A stretch of DNA of 64,000 nt from JAHEKD01 sp965215945 (GCA_965215945.1 CBDCFC010000026.1:1-64000), one strand, 5' to 3'. Numbered from the stretch's first letter, positions 46,062 through 53,470 are shown. Numbers and translations: made by a program. The notes: generated from the sequence alone by a model not told the origin.

Positions 46062-46097
46062 GGTACGGTTGAATATTACCGTACCGTATGGTACGGT
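46062..46097. promoter_or_regulatory. TetR operator: three alternating 8-bp half-sites
   Basis: GGTACGGT (46062-46069), ACCGTACC (46078-46085) and GGTACGGT (46090-46097) form two overlapping perfect inverted repeats with 8- and 4-base spacers. The block lies between the TetR gene and the membrane protein gene. This is a convincing operator for the adjacent regulator, likely giving autoregulation as well. Confidence 0.85.
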
Positions 46098-46126
46098 TCA
46101 AGTCAATACCATATGCACTAAACATC

Positions 46127-46729
46127 ATGCAAAAAAAATTAAACCGTCGAAATGAAATTATGGATATTGCTGTGAAGCTACTCTCTGAGCGGGGATATCA
46201 AAACACCAGCATGCTCGCAATTGCACAAAAAGCAAACGCATCCAAAGAAACATTGTATGGTTGGTTTAAAAATAAACGAGGATTATTCGAACAAATCATT
46301 CAACGTAACACCGACTTAATCAAAATAGCTCTTCAGGATCAGCTTGATAAAGATGCTTCCATTGAAGCAGTTTTGTCTGTGTTTGGTTATGAATTACGCG
46401 AAATGTTGCTTTCTGATGAGGCAATTTCGATTAATCATGCCGCCATATCCGAATCACCGTTAGATTCAACCCTGGCAGATGCATTGTTGGCAAAAGGTCG
46501 CAATGCAACCCTACCCCTTTTGATCAATTATTTTGATCAAAAAATAAACCAGGGAGTTCTGGTTAAAGAAGATCCAGCACTTATGGCCGAAATGTTTCTG
46601 GGATTATTACTCAGAGACAAGCAAATCTTAAGATTACTTGGGCAAATTCAAAAACCCTCTAAAAGTGAAAATAAAAAACAGAGTATTTACGCAACTGATT
46701 TACTACTACGTCTATACTCAAAAGACTAA
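46127..46729 (+). CDS. TetR/AcrR-family transcriptional regulator
   Basis: The N-terminal DNA-binding domain reads RNEIMDIAVKLLSERGYQNT followed by SMLAIAQKANASKETLYGWF, the normal TetR helix-turn-helix. The C-terminal 140 residues are the variable ligand domain. An upstream in-frame ATG at 46088 lies inside the operator. The ATG at 46127, which starts MQKKLNRR right before the helix, is better and gives 200 residues. It probably represses the divergent membrane protein gene and itself. Confidence 0.88.
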   Translation: MQKKLNRRNEIMDIAVKLLSERGYQNTSMLAIAQKANASKETLYGWFKNKRGLFEQIIQRNTDLIKIALQDQLDKDASIEAVLSVFGYELREMLLSDEAISINHAAISESPLDSTLADALLAKGRNATLPLLINYFDQKINQGVLVKEDPALMAEMFLGLLLRDKQILRLLGQIQKPSKSENKKQSIYATDLLLRLYSKD

Positions 46730-46767
46730 AGCTCAGAACACAGCTTATTTTTGAACCTGAATATTAT

Positions 46768-46905
46768 TAAGCCCTCATTCCATCATGCCCGCACAGGAAC
46801 GTTATCCTAAGTATTTTAATAGTGACAAATAACTGTATATTCAATTATCCACAGACATATGACACCCCGTCGTCATTCCCGCGCAGGCGGAGATCCAGTA
46901 AAATA
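46768..46905. repeat. REP-like repeat fragments
   Basis: CATTCCATCATGCCCGCACAGGAAC (within 46776-46801) and CGTCATTCCCGCGCAGGCGG (46871-46890) are units of the dispersed repeat family, the latter inverted relative to copies at 47240 and 49288. No gene lies here. Confidence 0.65.
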
Positions 46906-46938
46906 ATTTCTTCAAGGAAAACGAACTCAGAATCAAGG

Positions 46939-47228
46939 ATGATTAAGCAACCAGTTGTATATATTCTCGCCAGCAAAAGAAACGGCACCCTATATTTAGG
47001 CGTCACTAGCAATCTCGCAAACGTTTAGCGCAACATCAAACTACTAACTTAAGCACTTTTACCAACCGGTATCATATTCATAGATTAGTTTATATCGAAG
47101 CCCACACCTCAATGATCGAAGCCATCACCAGAGAAAAACAAATAAAGAAATGGAACAGAAACTGGAAGCTAAGATTAATTGAAAGCATAAATCCTGAATG
47201 GAATGATTTGTCAAATTTGATAGATTAA
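46939..47228 (+). pseudogene. GIY-YIG nuclease-domain gene, broken by a one-base deletion
   Basis: The first frame encodes VVYILASKRNGTLYLGVTSNL, a GIY-YIG-type start (usually YILxxxxNGTLYxGxTxxLxxR), then stops at 47026. From 47019 another frame continues with KRLAQHQTTNLSTFTNRYH and ends IESINPEWNDLSNLID at 47228. A base lost near 47018 explains the break. Intact relatives are about 95-residue single-domain endonucleases often found as mobile-like singletons. The pseudogene is immediately next to the retron-like island. Confidence 0.8.
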
Positions 47229-47235
47229 TAATGTT

Positions 47236-47275
47236 TACTCTGGATACCCGCCTTCGTGCGCGGGAATGACGGATG
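47236..47275. repeat. REP-like repeat, left flank of the retron-like island
   Basis: CCCGCC-ttcgt-GCGCGGG hairpin followed by AATGACGGA. A similar unit in the same orientation is at 49286-49315 on the other side of the island. Confidence 0.6.
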
Positions 47276-47324
47276 TACTAAATAACTAACAAAATTTTTA
47301 TACTAAAAAAGAAATATGCACTGC

Positions 47325-48287
47325 TTAAAATGCTAAAGCTTTTACTTCTTTCAATCGAATTCTTAAGTTTTTATAAAGCTTTGGATGACCTTTTTTCAAT
47401 CTCCCCACACTGGATGCAGCTCTTCTCCAATTTCTCACATATTCATCCGATTGATACATTCCATGCCTGTAACTATATTCTAAATGTTCAACTTGTGCCC
47501 GAATTTCCCGTCTTTTATCTCTTGGCAAACCAACACGATGATTATTTACAAGTAAATTGTTAACTGTTTGTTGAGAAGTAGCAGGGCGAATTGTGTGTTT
47601 TGATCTTTTCACCCTATAGCCTTTCTTTAGCAGCATACCTACAGTTTGTGAAATGACATCAGTGATTTGATCTTTATTATGATATGCCTTAGTTGATATG
47701 CTTATATCGTCAACGAATCTAGTATATGTAAACCCTTTTTCTTTCAGATATTTGACCAGTTTTGATTCAATATCCCAAAAAATTAAATTAGCCAGATAGC
47801 TGCTTGGAATCCAGCCCTGGGGCAAACTATCTTCATAAGTAGTTAAATCTGCCAATATTTCAGAAATAGCTGGGGTGCAATTAAAGTAATACTTCCATAT
47901 ATCGTATACATTTTTTCGTGTGGTTGAAGGATAAAAACCACCAATATCTTCTGATATTAGTACTTTGCTTTTAGTATGTGGCGAAGCATTAGTATAAATA
48001 CTGCATTTTGGTAAACCACCATTCAAAAAAACAGGATAATTAGCATTGATAAGTAGTCTGTTTTTAATCTTTCGATGAATTTCCTTTAATTCTGGACGGG
48101 CATCATTTGTTAATCTAGGAGTCCCATCTTTTTTCTGAGTAGTCTTCCCCGGAATCCAAAATTTCTTTACGTTAGTAGAAATATAAATCAGTTCACCTAC
48201 ATTGACCTCTAGGATTCTCGCTAAAGAACTGACATTTGATATATGACCGACTGTTTTATTTGTTTTCAATACTGCTGTTGATGTCAT
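47325..48287 (-). CDS. Retron-type reverse transcriptase
   Basis: The 320-residue protein has the RT palm and thumb pattern. NASPH at 100-104 is the retron-specific region-X motif (NAxxH). It is followed ten residues later by DIGGFYPST with the first catalytic Asp (114). LPQGWIPSSYLANL is at 155-168 and FVDDIS at 191-196 (catalytic dyad, in place of the common YADD or YVDD). Region Y reads VNNLLVN at 242-248, so VNN replaces VTG, with LPRDKRREIRA after it. It would reverse-transcribe a structured RNA into msDNA. Its start overlaps the upstream XRE gene by 32 bases, which suggests coupled translation. Confidence 0.92.
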   Translation of the reverse strand: MTSTAVLKTNKTVGHISNVSSLARILEVNVGELIYISTNVKKFWIPGKTTQKKDGTPRLTNDARPELKEIHRKIKNRLLINANYPVFLNGGLPKCSIYTNASPHTKSKVLISEDIGGFYPSTTRKNVYDIWKYYFNCTPAISEILADLTTYEDSLPQGWIPSSYLANLIFWDIESKLVKYLKEKGFTYTRFVDDISISTKAYHNKDQITDVISQTVGMLLKKGYRVKRSKHTIRPATSQQTVNNLLVNNHRVGLPRDKRREIRAQVEHLEYSYRHGMYQSDEYVRNWRRAASSVGRLKKGHPKLYKNLRIRLKEVKALAF

Positions 48288-48564
48288 TATTAATATATTG
48301 GTGTAATTGCGTTTGTAATTTTAACAGTGTATTACTCTTATCATGGTCAAGTTCAGCTTGACTAGCTGAGAGAAACACAAGCACGGGCAACGGCAAAGCC
48401 AAAGCGCTAGATATTTTTTCAAGCGCCGGAAAGTTAATGTTCCTTTTTCCTCTCTCTAGATAACTTAAATAGGACAACGATAATCCTGTTTCCTCGGAAA
48501 CTTCTTCGAGCGTAAGATTTCTTTTCAAACGGAAATTTTTAATGGTAGAACCTATATTCATCAT
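48256..48564 (-). CDS. XRE-family helix-turn-helix protein of the retron-like locus
   Basis: The 102-residue protein has a Cro/C1-type HTH: IGSTIKNFRLKRNLTLEEVS, EETGLSLSYLSYLERGKRNI, then a helical tail with LLKLQTQLHQYINN. GGAAGA precedes the ATG at 48564. It lies between the small membrane protein and RT genes in the same direction and overlaps the RT start. Several retron types carry an HTH partner. It could control the palindrome just downstream of the locus promoter, or act as an antitoxin-like or effector part. Confidence 0.88.
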   Translation of the reverse strand: MMNIGSTIKNFRLKRNLTLEEVSEETGLSLSYLSYLERGKRNINFPALEKISSALALPLPVLVFLSASQAELDHDKSNTLLKLQTQLHQYINNDINSSIENK

Positions 48565-48612
48565 AAATCTTCCATGGAGTAAAAGAAGTGTTTATACACA
48601 TGAGAACTCATA

Positions 48613-48846
48613 TCATTCACCTAACATTTCATTTAGTAGTTCGATTAACTTAGGAAGTTTTGCCAGAACTACCCCAAACAAAATAATTACGCTTTTCCAA
48701 TGAGTTTGAGACTTAATATCCTTGGATAATAAGGAAATCAATTCATCAATTTTCTCGAGCGTACGGACATCCAAGTTATGGTGTTTCTCAGCTTTTATCT
48801 GCCGTAAAGCTTCAATTAGCTGTCTGTTACAATCACATGTTTTCAT
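48613..48846 (-). CDS. Small membrane protein, candidate retron effector
   Basis: 77 residues. The first 47 are charged and helical (RQLIEALRQIKAEKHH, LEKIDELISLLSKDI) and have two Cys near the start. The rest is one hydrophobic and amphipathic stretch: WKSVIILFGVVLAKLPKLIE. I do not recognise a family. It starts 24 bases beyond the A/T-rich end of the RNA terminator and precedes the XRE gene. In other retrons small transmembrane proteins act as killing effectors; that role here is an inference from position. Confidence 0.65.
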   Translation of the reverse strand: MKTCDCNRQLIEALRQIKAEKHHNLDVRTLEKIDELISLLSKDIKSQTHWKSVIILFGVVLAKLPKLIELLNEMLGE

Positions 48847-48869
48847 GATTAATTTACCTATGATTAATT

Positions 48870-48892
48870 AAAAAAACAGCTGCTTAAGCAGC
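48870..48892 (-). terminator. Intrinsic terminator of the retron-like RNA
   Basis: On the minus strand GCTGC-TTAA-GCAGC (48892 to 48879) is followed by TGTTTTTTT down to 48870. It lies 34 bases after the a2 repeat and before the membrane protein gene, so most transcripts should end here as a short RNA. Confidence 0.82.
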
Positions 48893-48926
48893 ATCCATCA
48901 GCACATAAAGTGCCTGTTCCAATCAC

Positions 48927-49162
48927 AATTAAGGCTGAATGGAGCACAACTTGAATATCACACTTCTTAGTCCACCGCTTTTTTTCAGAACCTGTTCCAG
49001 TATTAATTAACTTTGAACATTAGCCTGATTAGATTGTCGGTCTGCTGTCTAATCATTATTGCCATAATCATTCAGTTCATTGGCATCATGATGATCCAGA
49101 AGAAAATCACCTGTAAACAGGTGGGTTAGCTAATAACCACTAACCTTGAACAAGCCTTAATT
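48927..49162 (-). ncRNA. Candidate retron msr-msd RNA
   Basis: On the minus strand a1 (AATTAAGGCT, 49162-49153) is perfectly complementary to a2 (AGCCTTAATT, 48936-48927), and encloses 216 bases. Inside lie back-to-back hairpins GGTTAG...CTAACC (49145-49124) and CACCTG-TTTA-CAGGTG (49123-49108). A longer imperfect stem around TGCCA...TGGCA (49095-49052) and GATTAGA...TCTAATC (49054-49027) follow. A TTAG close behind a1 is a possible branch-G context. The primary transcript would run from about 49211 to 48870. The msd part cannot be delimited by eye. Confidence 0.75.
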
Positions 49163-49191
49163 TCTAGGTAAATAAATTGCAAAAGAACACA

Positions 49192-49206
49192 TTGGCGATT
49201 CGCCAA
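49192..49206. promoter_or_regulatory. Palindrome at the retron-like RNA transcription start
   Basis: TTGGCG-ATT-CGCCAA is a perfect 6-bp palindrome with 3-base spacer, just downstream of the predicted start site. It may be the operator for the XRE protein, or a stabilising 5' hairpin in the RNA. Confidence 0.6.
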
Positions 49207-49217
49207 CCTATATTTGA

Positions 49218-49246
49218 ATATTAATGAAAATTTGACTATTTGTCAA
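49218..49246 (-). promoter_or_regulatory. Near-consensus sigma-70 promoter for the retron-like locus
   Basis: On the minus strand TTGACA (49246-49241), 17 bases, then TAATAT (49223-49218). This is the best promoter match in the window. The predicted start is near 49211, giving a transcript that runs through the palindrome and the a1-a2 RNA. Confidence 0.8.
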
Positions 49247-49285
49247 ATTAACCTAATTACAAAAGTGGATTTGCTCGTATATAGA

Positions 49286-49315
49286 CTGATTCCCGCCTGC
49301 GCGGGAATGACGGAA
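49286..49315. repeat. REP-like repeat, right flank of the retron-like island
   Basis: TTCCCGCC-TGC-GCGGGAA hairpin followed by TGACGGAAG, lying 24 bases from the ettA stop. It is close to the unit at 47236 in sequence and orientation. Confidence 0.65.
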
Positions 49316-49338
49316 GAGGTTGAATTAGGATTTCGATC

Positions 49339-51000
49339 TCACTTCAACCGCTTGTATTTCATCCGCTGGGGTTTGATGGTATCGCCAAACCTTCGTTTAT
49401 AGTCTTCTTCGTAGTCGCTGTAGTTGCCTTCGAACCAAGTGACTTGGGAGTTGCCTTCGAAGGCGAGGATATGGGTGGCGATACGATCAAGGAACCATCT
49501 ATCGTGTGATATGACCACGGCACAACCTGGGAAGTTGAGCAAGGCTTCTTCCAGTGCTCGTAGAGTTTCAACGTCCAGGTCGTTGGTCGGTTCGTCGAGC
49601 AGCAATAAATTACCACCGCTGGCGAGAACTTTAGCCAGATGTACACGGTTACGTTCACCACCGGAAAGCTCGCCAATGCGTTTTTGCTGGTCGGTACCTT
49701 TGAAATTGAATCGACCCACATAGCGGCGTGATTGCACTTCATAGCCGTTGACATTCATCACATCGAGCCCATCTGAAATTTCTTCCCAGACATTTTTACT
49801 GTCGTTTAATGAATCGCGCGATTGATCAACGTATGCCACTTGCACAGTTTCACCGATTTTGAATTCACCGGATGTGGGTTGTTCCTGTCCAGTCATCATG
49901 CGAAACAAAGTGGTTTTACCTGCACCGTTAGGGCCAATGATGCCGACAATGCCGCCCGGTGGCAGGTTGAAAATTAAATCTTCGTACAACACCTTGTCGC
50001 CAAAGTTTTTGGAAATATTTTTGGCTTCAATTACGACATCTCCCAAACGCGGCCCTGGTGGAATATAAATCTCGTTGGTTTCGGCACGCTTTTGATAATC
50101 GGTAGATGACAGTTCATCAAAACGGCGTAAACGTGCCTTGCTTTTGGCCTGACGGCCTTTTGGATTGGCGCGCACCCATTCCAGTTCATGCTTCATACTT
50201 TTAACGCGCGCCGCTTCGGTTTTTTGCTCCTGCTCCAGGCGCTTTTCTTTTTGTTCCAGCCAGGATGAATAATTACCCTGCCAGGGAATACCCTGGCCCC
50301 GATCCAATTCAAGAATCCAGCCAGCCACATTATCCAAGAAATAGCGATCATGAGTTACTGCGACAACGGTCCCTTCAAACTCGTGTAAATAGCGCTCCAA
50401 CCAGGCTACCGATTCGGCATCGAGATGGTTAGTCGGCTCATCGAGAATCAGCATATCTGGCGCTGATAATAACAGTCGACATAGAGCCACGCGGCGTTTT
50501 TCACCACCTGATAGTTTTTTTATTTCCGCATCCCAGGGTGGAAGGCGAAGCGCATCCGCAGCAACTTCCAGCTTGTGATCAATATTATGCGCATCGGCAG
50601 CTTGAATAATGTTTTCAAGCTTGGCTTGCTCGGTGGCCAAGGCGTCGAAGTCAGCATCAGGGTCGGCATAAGCTGCATAGATTTCATCCAATCTATCCTG
50701 CGCTTGCTTGATTTCGCCAAGGCCCTCTTCAACGTTACCACGAACATCTTTTGTTTCATCAAGTTGCGGTTCCTGTGCCAGATAACCGATGTTTAGATCC
50801 GGTTGCGGCCGCGCTTCACCAATAATGTCGGTATCGATACCAGCCATAATACGCAGCAAGGTCGATTTACCTGCACCGTTATATCCCAGCACGCCTATTT
50901 TCGCGCCCGGAAAAAAATTCAGATAAATATCCTTGAGAATAAATTTGTTTGGTGGGACTACTTTGCCCACACCGTTCATGGTGAATACGTATTGTGCCAT
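49339..51000 (-). CDS. ettA: Energy-dependent translational throttle protein EttA (ABC-F)
   Basis: EttA binds the ribosomal E site and gates the first translation step according to ATP/ADP level. It has two ABC domains in 553 residues, with Walker A GYNGAGKSTLLR and GPNGAGKTTLFR, signatures LSGGEKRRVALCRLLL and LSGGERNRVHLAKVLA, and Walker B LILDEPTNHLD and LLLDEPTNDLD. The start MAQYVFTMNGVGKVVPPNK and the linker region match EttA rather than other ABC-F proteins. Adjacent intergenic repeats separate it from the retron-like island. Confidence 0.97.
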   Translation of the reverse strand: MAQYVFTMNGVGKVVPPNKFILKDIYLNFFPGAKIGVLGYNGAGKSTLLRIMAGIDTDIIGEARPQPDLNIGYLAQEPQLDETKDVRGNVEEGLGEIKQAQDRLDEIYAAYADPDADFDALATEQAKLENIIQAADAHNIDHKLEVAADALRLPPWDAEIKKLSGGEKRRVALCRLLLSAPDMLILDEPTNHLDAESVAWLERYLHEFEGTVVAVTHDRYFLDNVAGWILELDRGQGIPWQGNYSSWLEQKEKRLEQEQKTEAARVKSMKHELEWVRANPKGRQAKSKARLRRFDELSSTDYQKRAETNEIYIPPGPRLGDVVIEAKNISKNFGDKVLYEDLIFNLPPGGIVGIIGPNGAGKTTLFRMMTGQEQPTSGEFKIGETVQVAYVDQSRDSLNDSKNVWEEISDGLDVMNVNGYEVQSRRYVGRFNFKGTDQQKRIGELSGGERNRVHLAKVLASGGNLLLLDEPTNDLDVETLRALEEALLNFPGCAVVISHDRWFLDRIATHILAFEGNSQVTWFEGNYSDYEEDYKRRFGDTIKPQRMKYKRLK

Positions 51001-51054
51001 CTTATAGTTAAGTTAAATAAAAGCTCGCTAATGATATAGCCTGAGCCAGGTTTA

Positions 51055-51120
51055 AAACAACAGCGAATAGTGCCAATTTTATGGATATCCTGCAATGAAT
51101 ACAGGACATGGCTTTAGTGA
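51055..51120. repeat. REP-like repeat unit downstream of ettA start
   Basis: ATGGATATCCTGCAATGAATACAGGACATGG (within 51079-51112) contains an imperfect palindrome (ATCCTG and CAGGAC) and resembles the units at 43261 and 51385. No gene is seen. Confidence 0.45.
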
Positions 51121-51188
51121 ATTATTTACGTTTTATTTTTTTACTGAATCGCTATAGTAACGCGCTAAACCAAAGGACAACTAAAAAA

Positions 51189-51278
51189 ATGAAAACAGTA
51201 ATCACAACGATCGTGTTGATTTTTGCGATCAGCATTCTTTCGACGACGCTCACCTTATTGACGTATTCGGTTGCTTAA
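51189..51278 (+). CDS. 29-residue single-helix membrane peptide
   Basis: A short frame encodes a peptide that is almost one hydrophobic helix (VITTIVLIFAISILSTTL near its middle) with one Lys at the N-terminus. AAAGGA lies 11 bases upstream. It resembles the small membrane peptides common in proteobacteria, such as those modulating transporters or holin-like toxins, but has no recognisable relatives by eye. Nothing else is coded in the gap. Confidence 0.45.
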   Translation: MKTVITTIVLIFAISILSTTLTLLTYSVA

Positions 51279-51313
51279 GGGTTGTATCCCCCCTAAAAGC
51301 AAGTATTAACTCA

Positions 51314-51425
51314 TGGAGATCCCGGCACAGGGCCGGGACAAGCCTGTTCCGGAGTCTCCGTTTATATAGTCGAAAATTGTTAAAGATATCCCACAATAAA
51401 TGCGGGACATGCTTTTGTTACAACT
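51314..51425. repeat. REP-like repeats before the lipoprotein gene
   Basis: ATCCCGGC-ACAGG-GCCGGGA at about 51320-51340, then TTCCGGAGTCTCC, and a second unit ATCCCACAATAAATGCGGGAC near 51388. The first is close to the copy at 24036-24068. Confidence 0.65.
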
Positions 51426-51552
51426 TGGTTTTTGCTACCATTGAGTCAGGCTATGAGAGAAGCCTGTGTGCTGTTAACTAACTATTAATACATGGTTTAA
51501 CTGAAAACCCGTTTGATCGATGTATTACAACTTTATGCCCAAGGAGAAACTT

Positions 51553-51750
51553 ATGTTTAAAACCTTATTGAAATCCCCTCATTTATTATTAATTCTGATT
51601 GCAAATTTCGCTTTGGTCGGTTGTGGCGATCAATCTCAAAACTCAGCTGAACAAGCCGCCGATCAAACGCAGGAAGCCGCTGAAGAAACAGCAAATCAAG
51701 CTGAAGAAGCCGCTACTGAGGAAACTGAAGAAAATACCACTCAGAACTAA
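51553..51750 (+). CDS. Small acidic lipoprotein
   Basis: 65 residues from ATG 51553, preceded by AAGGAG with 6-base spacing. FALVGCGDQ is a lipobox after a hydrophobic signal, so the mature protein would be lipid-anchored at its Cys. The rest is Glu-, Ala- and Gln-rich (AADQTQEAAEETANQAEEAA), probably helical, unlike any enzyme. A longer reading from 51520 adds only 11 residues upstream of the ribosome site. A terminator follows. Confidence 0.75.
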   Translation: MFKTLLKSPHLLLILIANFALVGCGDQSQNSAEQAADQTQEAAEETANQAEEAATEETEENTTQN

Positions 51751-51763
51751 GGTAGATGTTCAG

Positions 51764-51806
51764 CCATCAGGTTGGTAGCGAAGTTTATCGACCTGATGGT
51801 TTATTT
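51764..51806 (+). terminator. Rho-independent terminator after the lipoprotein gene
   Basis: CCATCAGGT (51764-51772) pairs with ACCTGATGG (51791-51799), followed by TTTATTTT. Confidence 0.85.
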
Positions 51807-51965
51807 TCATACATCACTCTTGGCTCAAACAACAAACGCCCTCCTGAACAGACTTGATACTGTTAGTAATTCTTACAAAATTTTAATAAAATGCACGAAT
51901 TAGCTATTTGTTAGCTAATGAGGCATTTTCAACATCACAACACAACCAAAAAAGGAGAAGTCAAC

Positions 51966-53420
51966 ATGGGAACCATAAGAAAACCCTATGTTTGGGAATC
52001 ACTGATTTCATTATTATCACTGGTAGCAGGAATATCGCTTTCAATTGTCAAGTTTGGCAGTGAACCACATATCGCTATGTTGCTCGGCGTCATGGTTGCC
52101 TCAGTTGTCGCCTGGCGCTGTGGTTATCCCTGGAAAGACATCCAGGATGGAATGATTAAAGGTATTACCAACGCCTTACCAGCTATTATCATCTTGGTCA
52201 TTATCGGTACTTTGATCGGTATCTGGATCGCAACCGGAGTGGTGCCGACGCTTCTTTATTACGGCTTGAAAATATTAAGCCCAAGCGTTTTTCTGCCGGC
52301 TACGCTCATTATCTGTGCCATTACTTCCTTGGCCACAGGCACATCCTGGGGCACAACAGGAACTATCGGTGTAGCATTGATAGGTATAGGAAGCGGTTTG
52401 GGTTTCCCACTACCAATTGTAGCCGGTGCGGTTTTATCCGGGGCTTATTTTGGTGACAAAATGTCACCTCTTTCTGATACGACCAATATGGCGCCTGCCA
52501 TGGTTGGCACCGATCTTTACACCCATATTAAACATATGTTCTACACTACTGGTGTGGCATTTGCCCTGACCCTGATTATCGAAATTGTTTTGGGTTTTCG
52601 GTACAGCGGCGGGGAAGGCAATCTGGAACAGGTTGAACAAATTCTTGCCACATTAAACGACACTTTTTGGGTCAACCTATTAATGTTAATCCCGGTTGTC
52701 CTTGTTATCGTGGTTTCATACCGAAAAGTACCTGCTATTCCAGGCATTACCGCAGGCGTAATCGCGGCAGCAATCATGGGTATGATTTTGCAAGGCAATA
52801 GCGTTAAAGACCTTATTGACATTGCCTACGGTGGCTATAGCAGTGAAACCGGATTGGCTGCTGTAGATGATCTATTATCCAAAGGCGGCATGGAGTCGAT
52901 GATGTACACGATTTCAATTGTCATCGCTGCAATGATGTTTGGCGGGGTAATGGAGCATACTAACCAACTGAAGGTCATTGTTGATCAAATACTTGAATGG
53001 GCAACCTCACAAGGTTCATTGTTTGCATCAACAGTTGGCACTGCTTTAGTTTCAAATATGGTTCTATGTGACCAATATATGTCAATTGTAATGAGTGCCC
53101 GTATGTACGCACAGGCATATCGTGAACGAGGATTACACCCCAAGAATTTATCCCGTGCCGTTGAGGATTCGGCCACGGTAACAGCCAACTTAGTGCCCTG
53201 GAATTCTGGGGGCGCCTATCAAGCAGCAACTCTGGGTGTTGCGACCCTGGCTTATTTGCCATTTGCGTTCTTCTGCTGGTTGTCACCGATTGTGACGTTG
53301 ATATACGGTATTTTCAATATCACCATCCATAAAATTGAGGATGACCCTGAAACGGTGACAGATTATTTATCTGAGGAAGATGCAGCCGCTCAACTCGAGG
53401 CGGCTAAAGAAGTTAGTTAA
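51966..53420 (+). CDS. nhaC: Na+/H+ antiporter NhaC
   Basis: A 484-residue, about 12-helix transporter of the NhaC family. It shows TSLATGTSWGTTGTIGVALIGIG, AYFGDKMSPLSDTTNMAP and the late LCDQYMSIVMSARMY. The conserved polar segment GDKMSPLSDTTN lies in the ion path of these antiporters. It would expel Na+ in exchange for H+, which suits a marine or saline habitat. The ATG at 51966 follows AAAGGAGAAG; the open frame extends 16 codons upstream without a better start. A hairpin lies 12 bases past the stop. Confidence 0.92.
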   Translation: MGTIRKPYVWESLISLLSLVAGISLSIVKFGSEPHIAMLLGVMVASVVAWRCGYPWKDIQDGMIKGITNALPAIIILVIIGTLIGIWIATGVVPTLLYYGLKILSPSVFLPATLIICAITSLATGTSWGTTGTIGVALIGIGSGLGFPLPIVAGAVLSGAYFGDKMSPLSDTTNMAPAMVGTDLYTHIKHMFYTTGVAFALTLIIEIVLGFRYSGGEGNLEQVEQILATLNDTFWVNLLMLIPVVLVIVVSYRKVPAIPGITAGVIAAAIMGMILQGNSVKDLIDIAYGGYSSETGLAAVDDLLSKGGMESMMYTISIVIAAMMFGGVMEHTNQLKVIVDQILEWATSQGSLFASTVGTALVSNMVLCDQYMSIVMSARMYAQAYRERGLHPKNLSRAVEDSATVTANLVPWNSGGAYQAATLGVATLAYLPFAFFCWLSPIVTLIYGIFNITIHKIEDDPETVTDYLSEEDAAAQLEAAKEVS

Positions 53421-53431
53421 GTTATGTAAAC

Positions 53432-53458
53432 GTGCCCTAAGCTTCAAGTTTGGGGCAC
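53432..53458. terminator. Hairpin between convergent nhaC and TauE-like genes
   Basis: GTGCCC at 53432-53437 pairs with GGGCAC at 53453-53458, with extra pairing in AAGCTT...AAG. The T tract is short on both strands, so bidirectional termination is probable but not certain. Confidence 0.5.
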
Positions 53459-53470
53459 AACCATTACTTT

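Noticed and set aside
46822..46938. Upstream in-frame extension of the GIY-YIG remnant from ATG 46822
   Set aside because: The added residues are repeat-derived and the conserved domain starts at 46939.
47330..47563. 77-codon plus-strand frame antisense to the RT gene
   Set aside because: It mirrors the RT C-terminus and has no independent support.
49214..49402. 62-codon plus-strand frame across the retron-like promoter and ettA end
   Set aside because: It crosses a REP-like repeat and the ettA 3' end in antisense, and shows no protein-like pattern.
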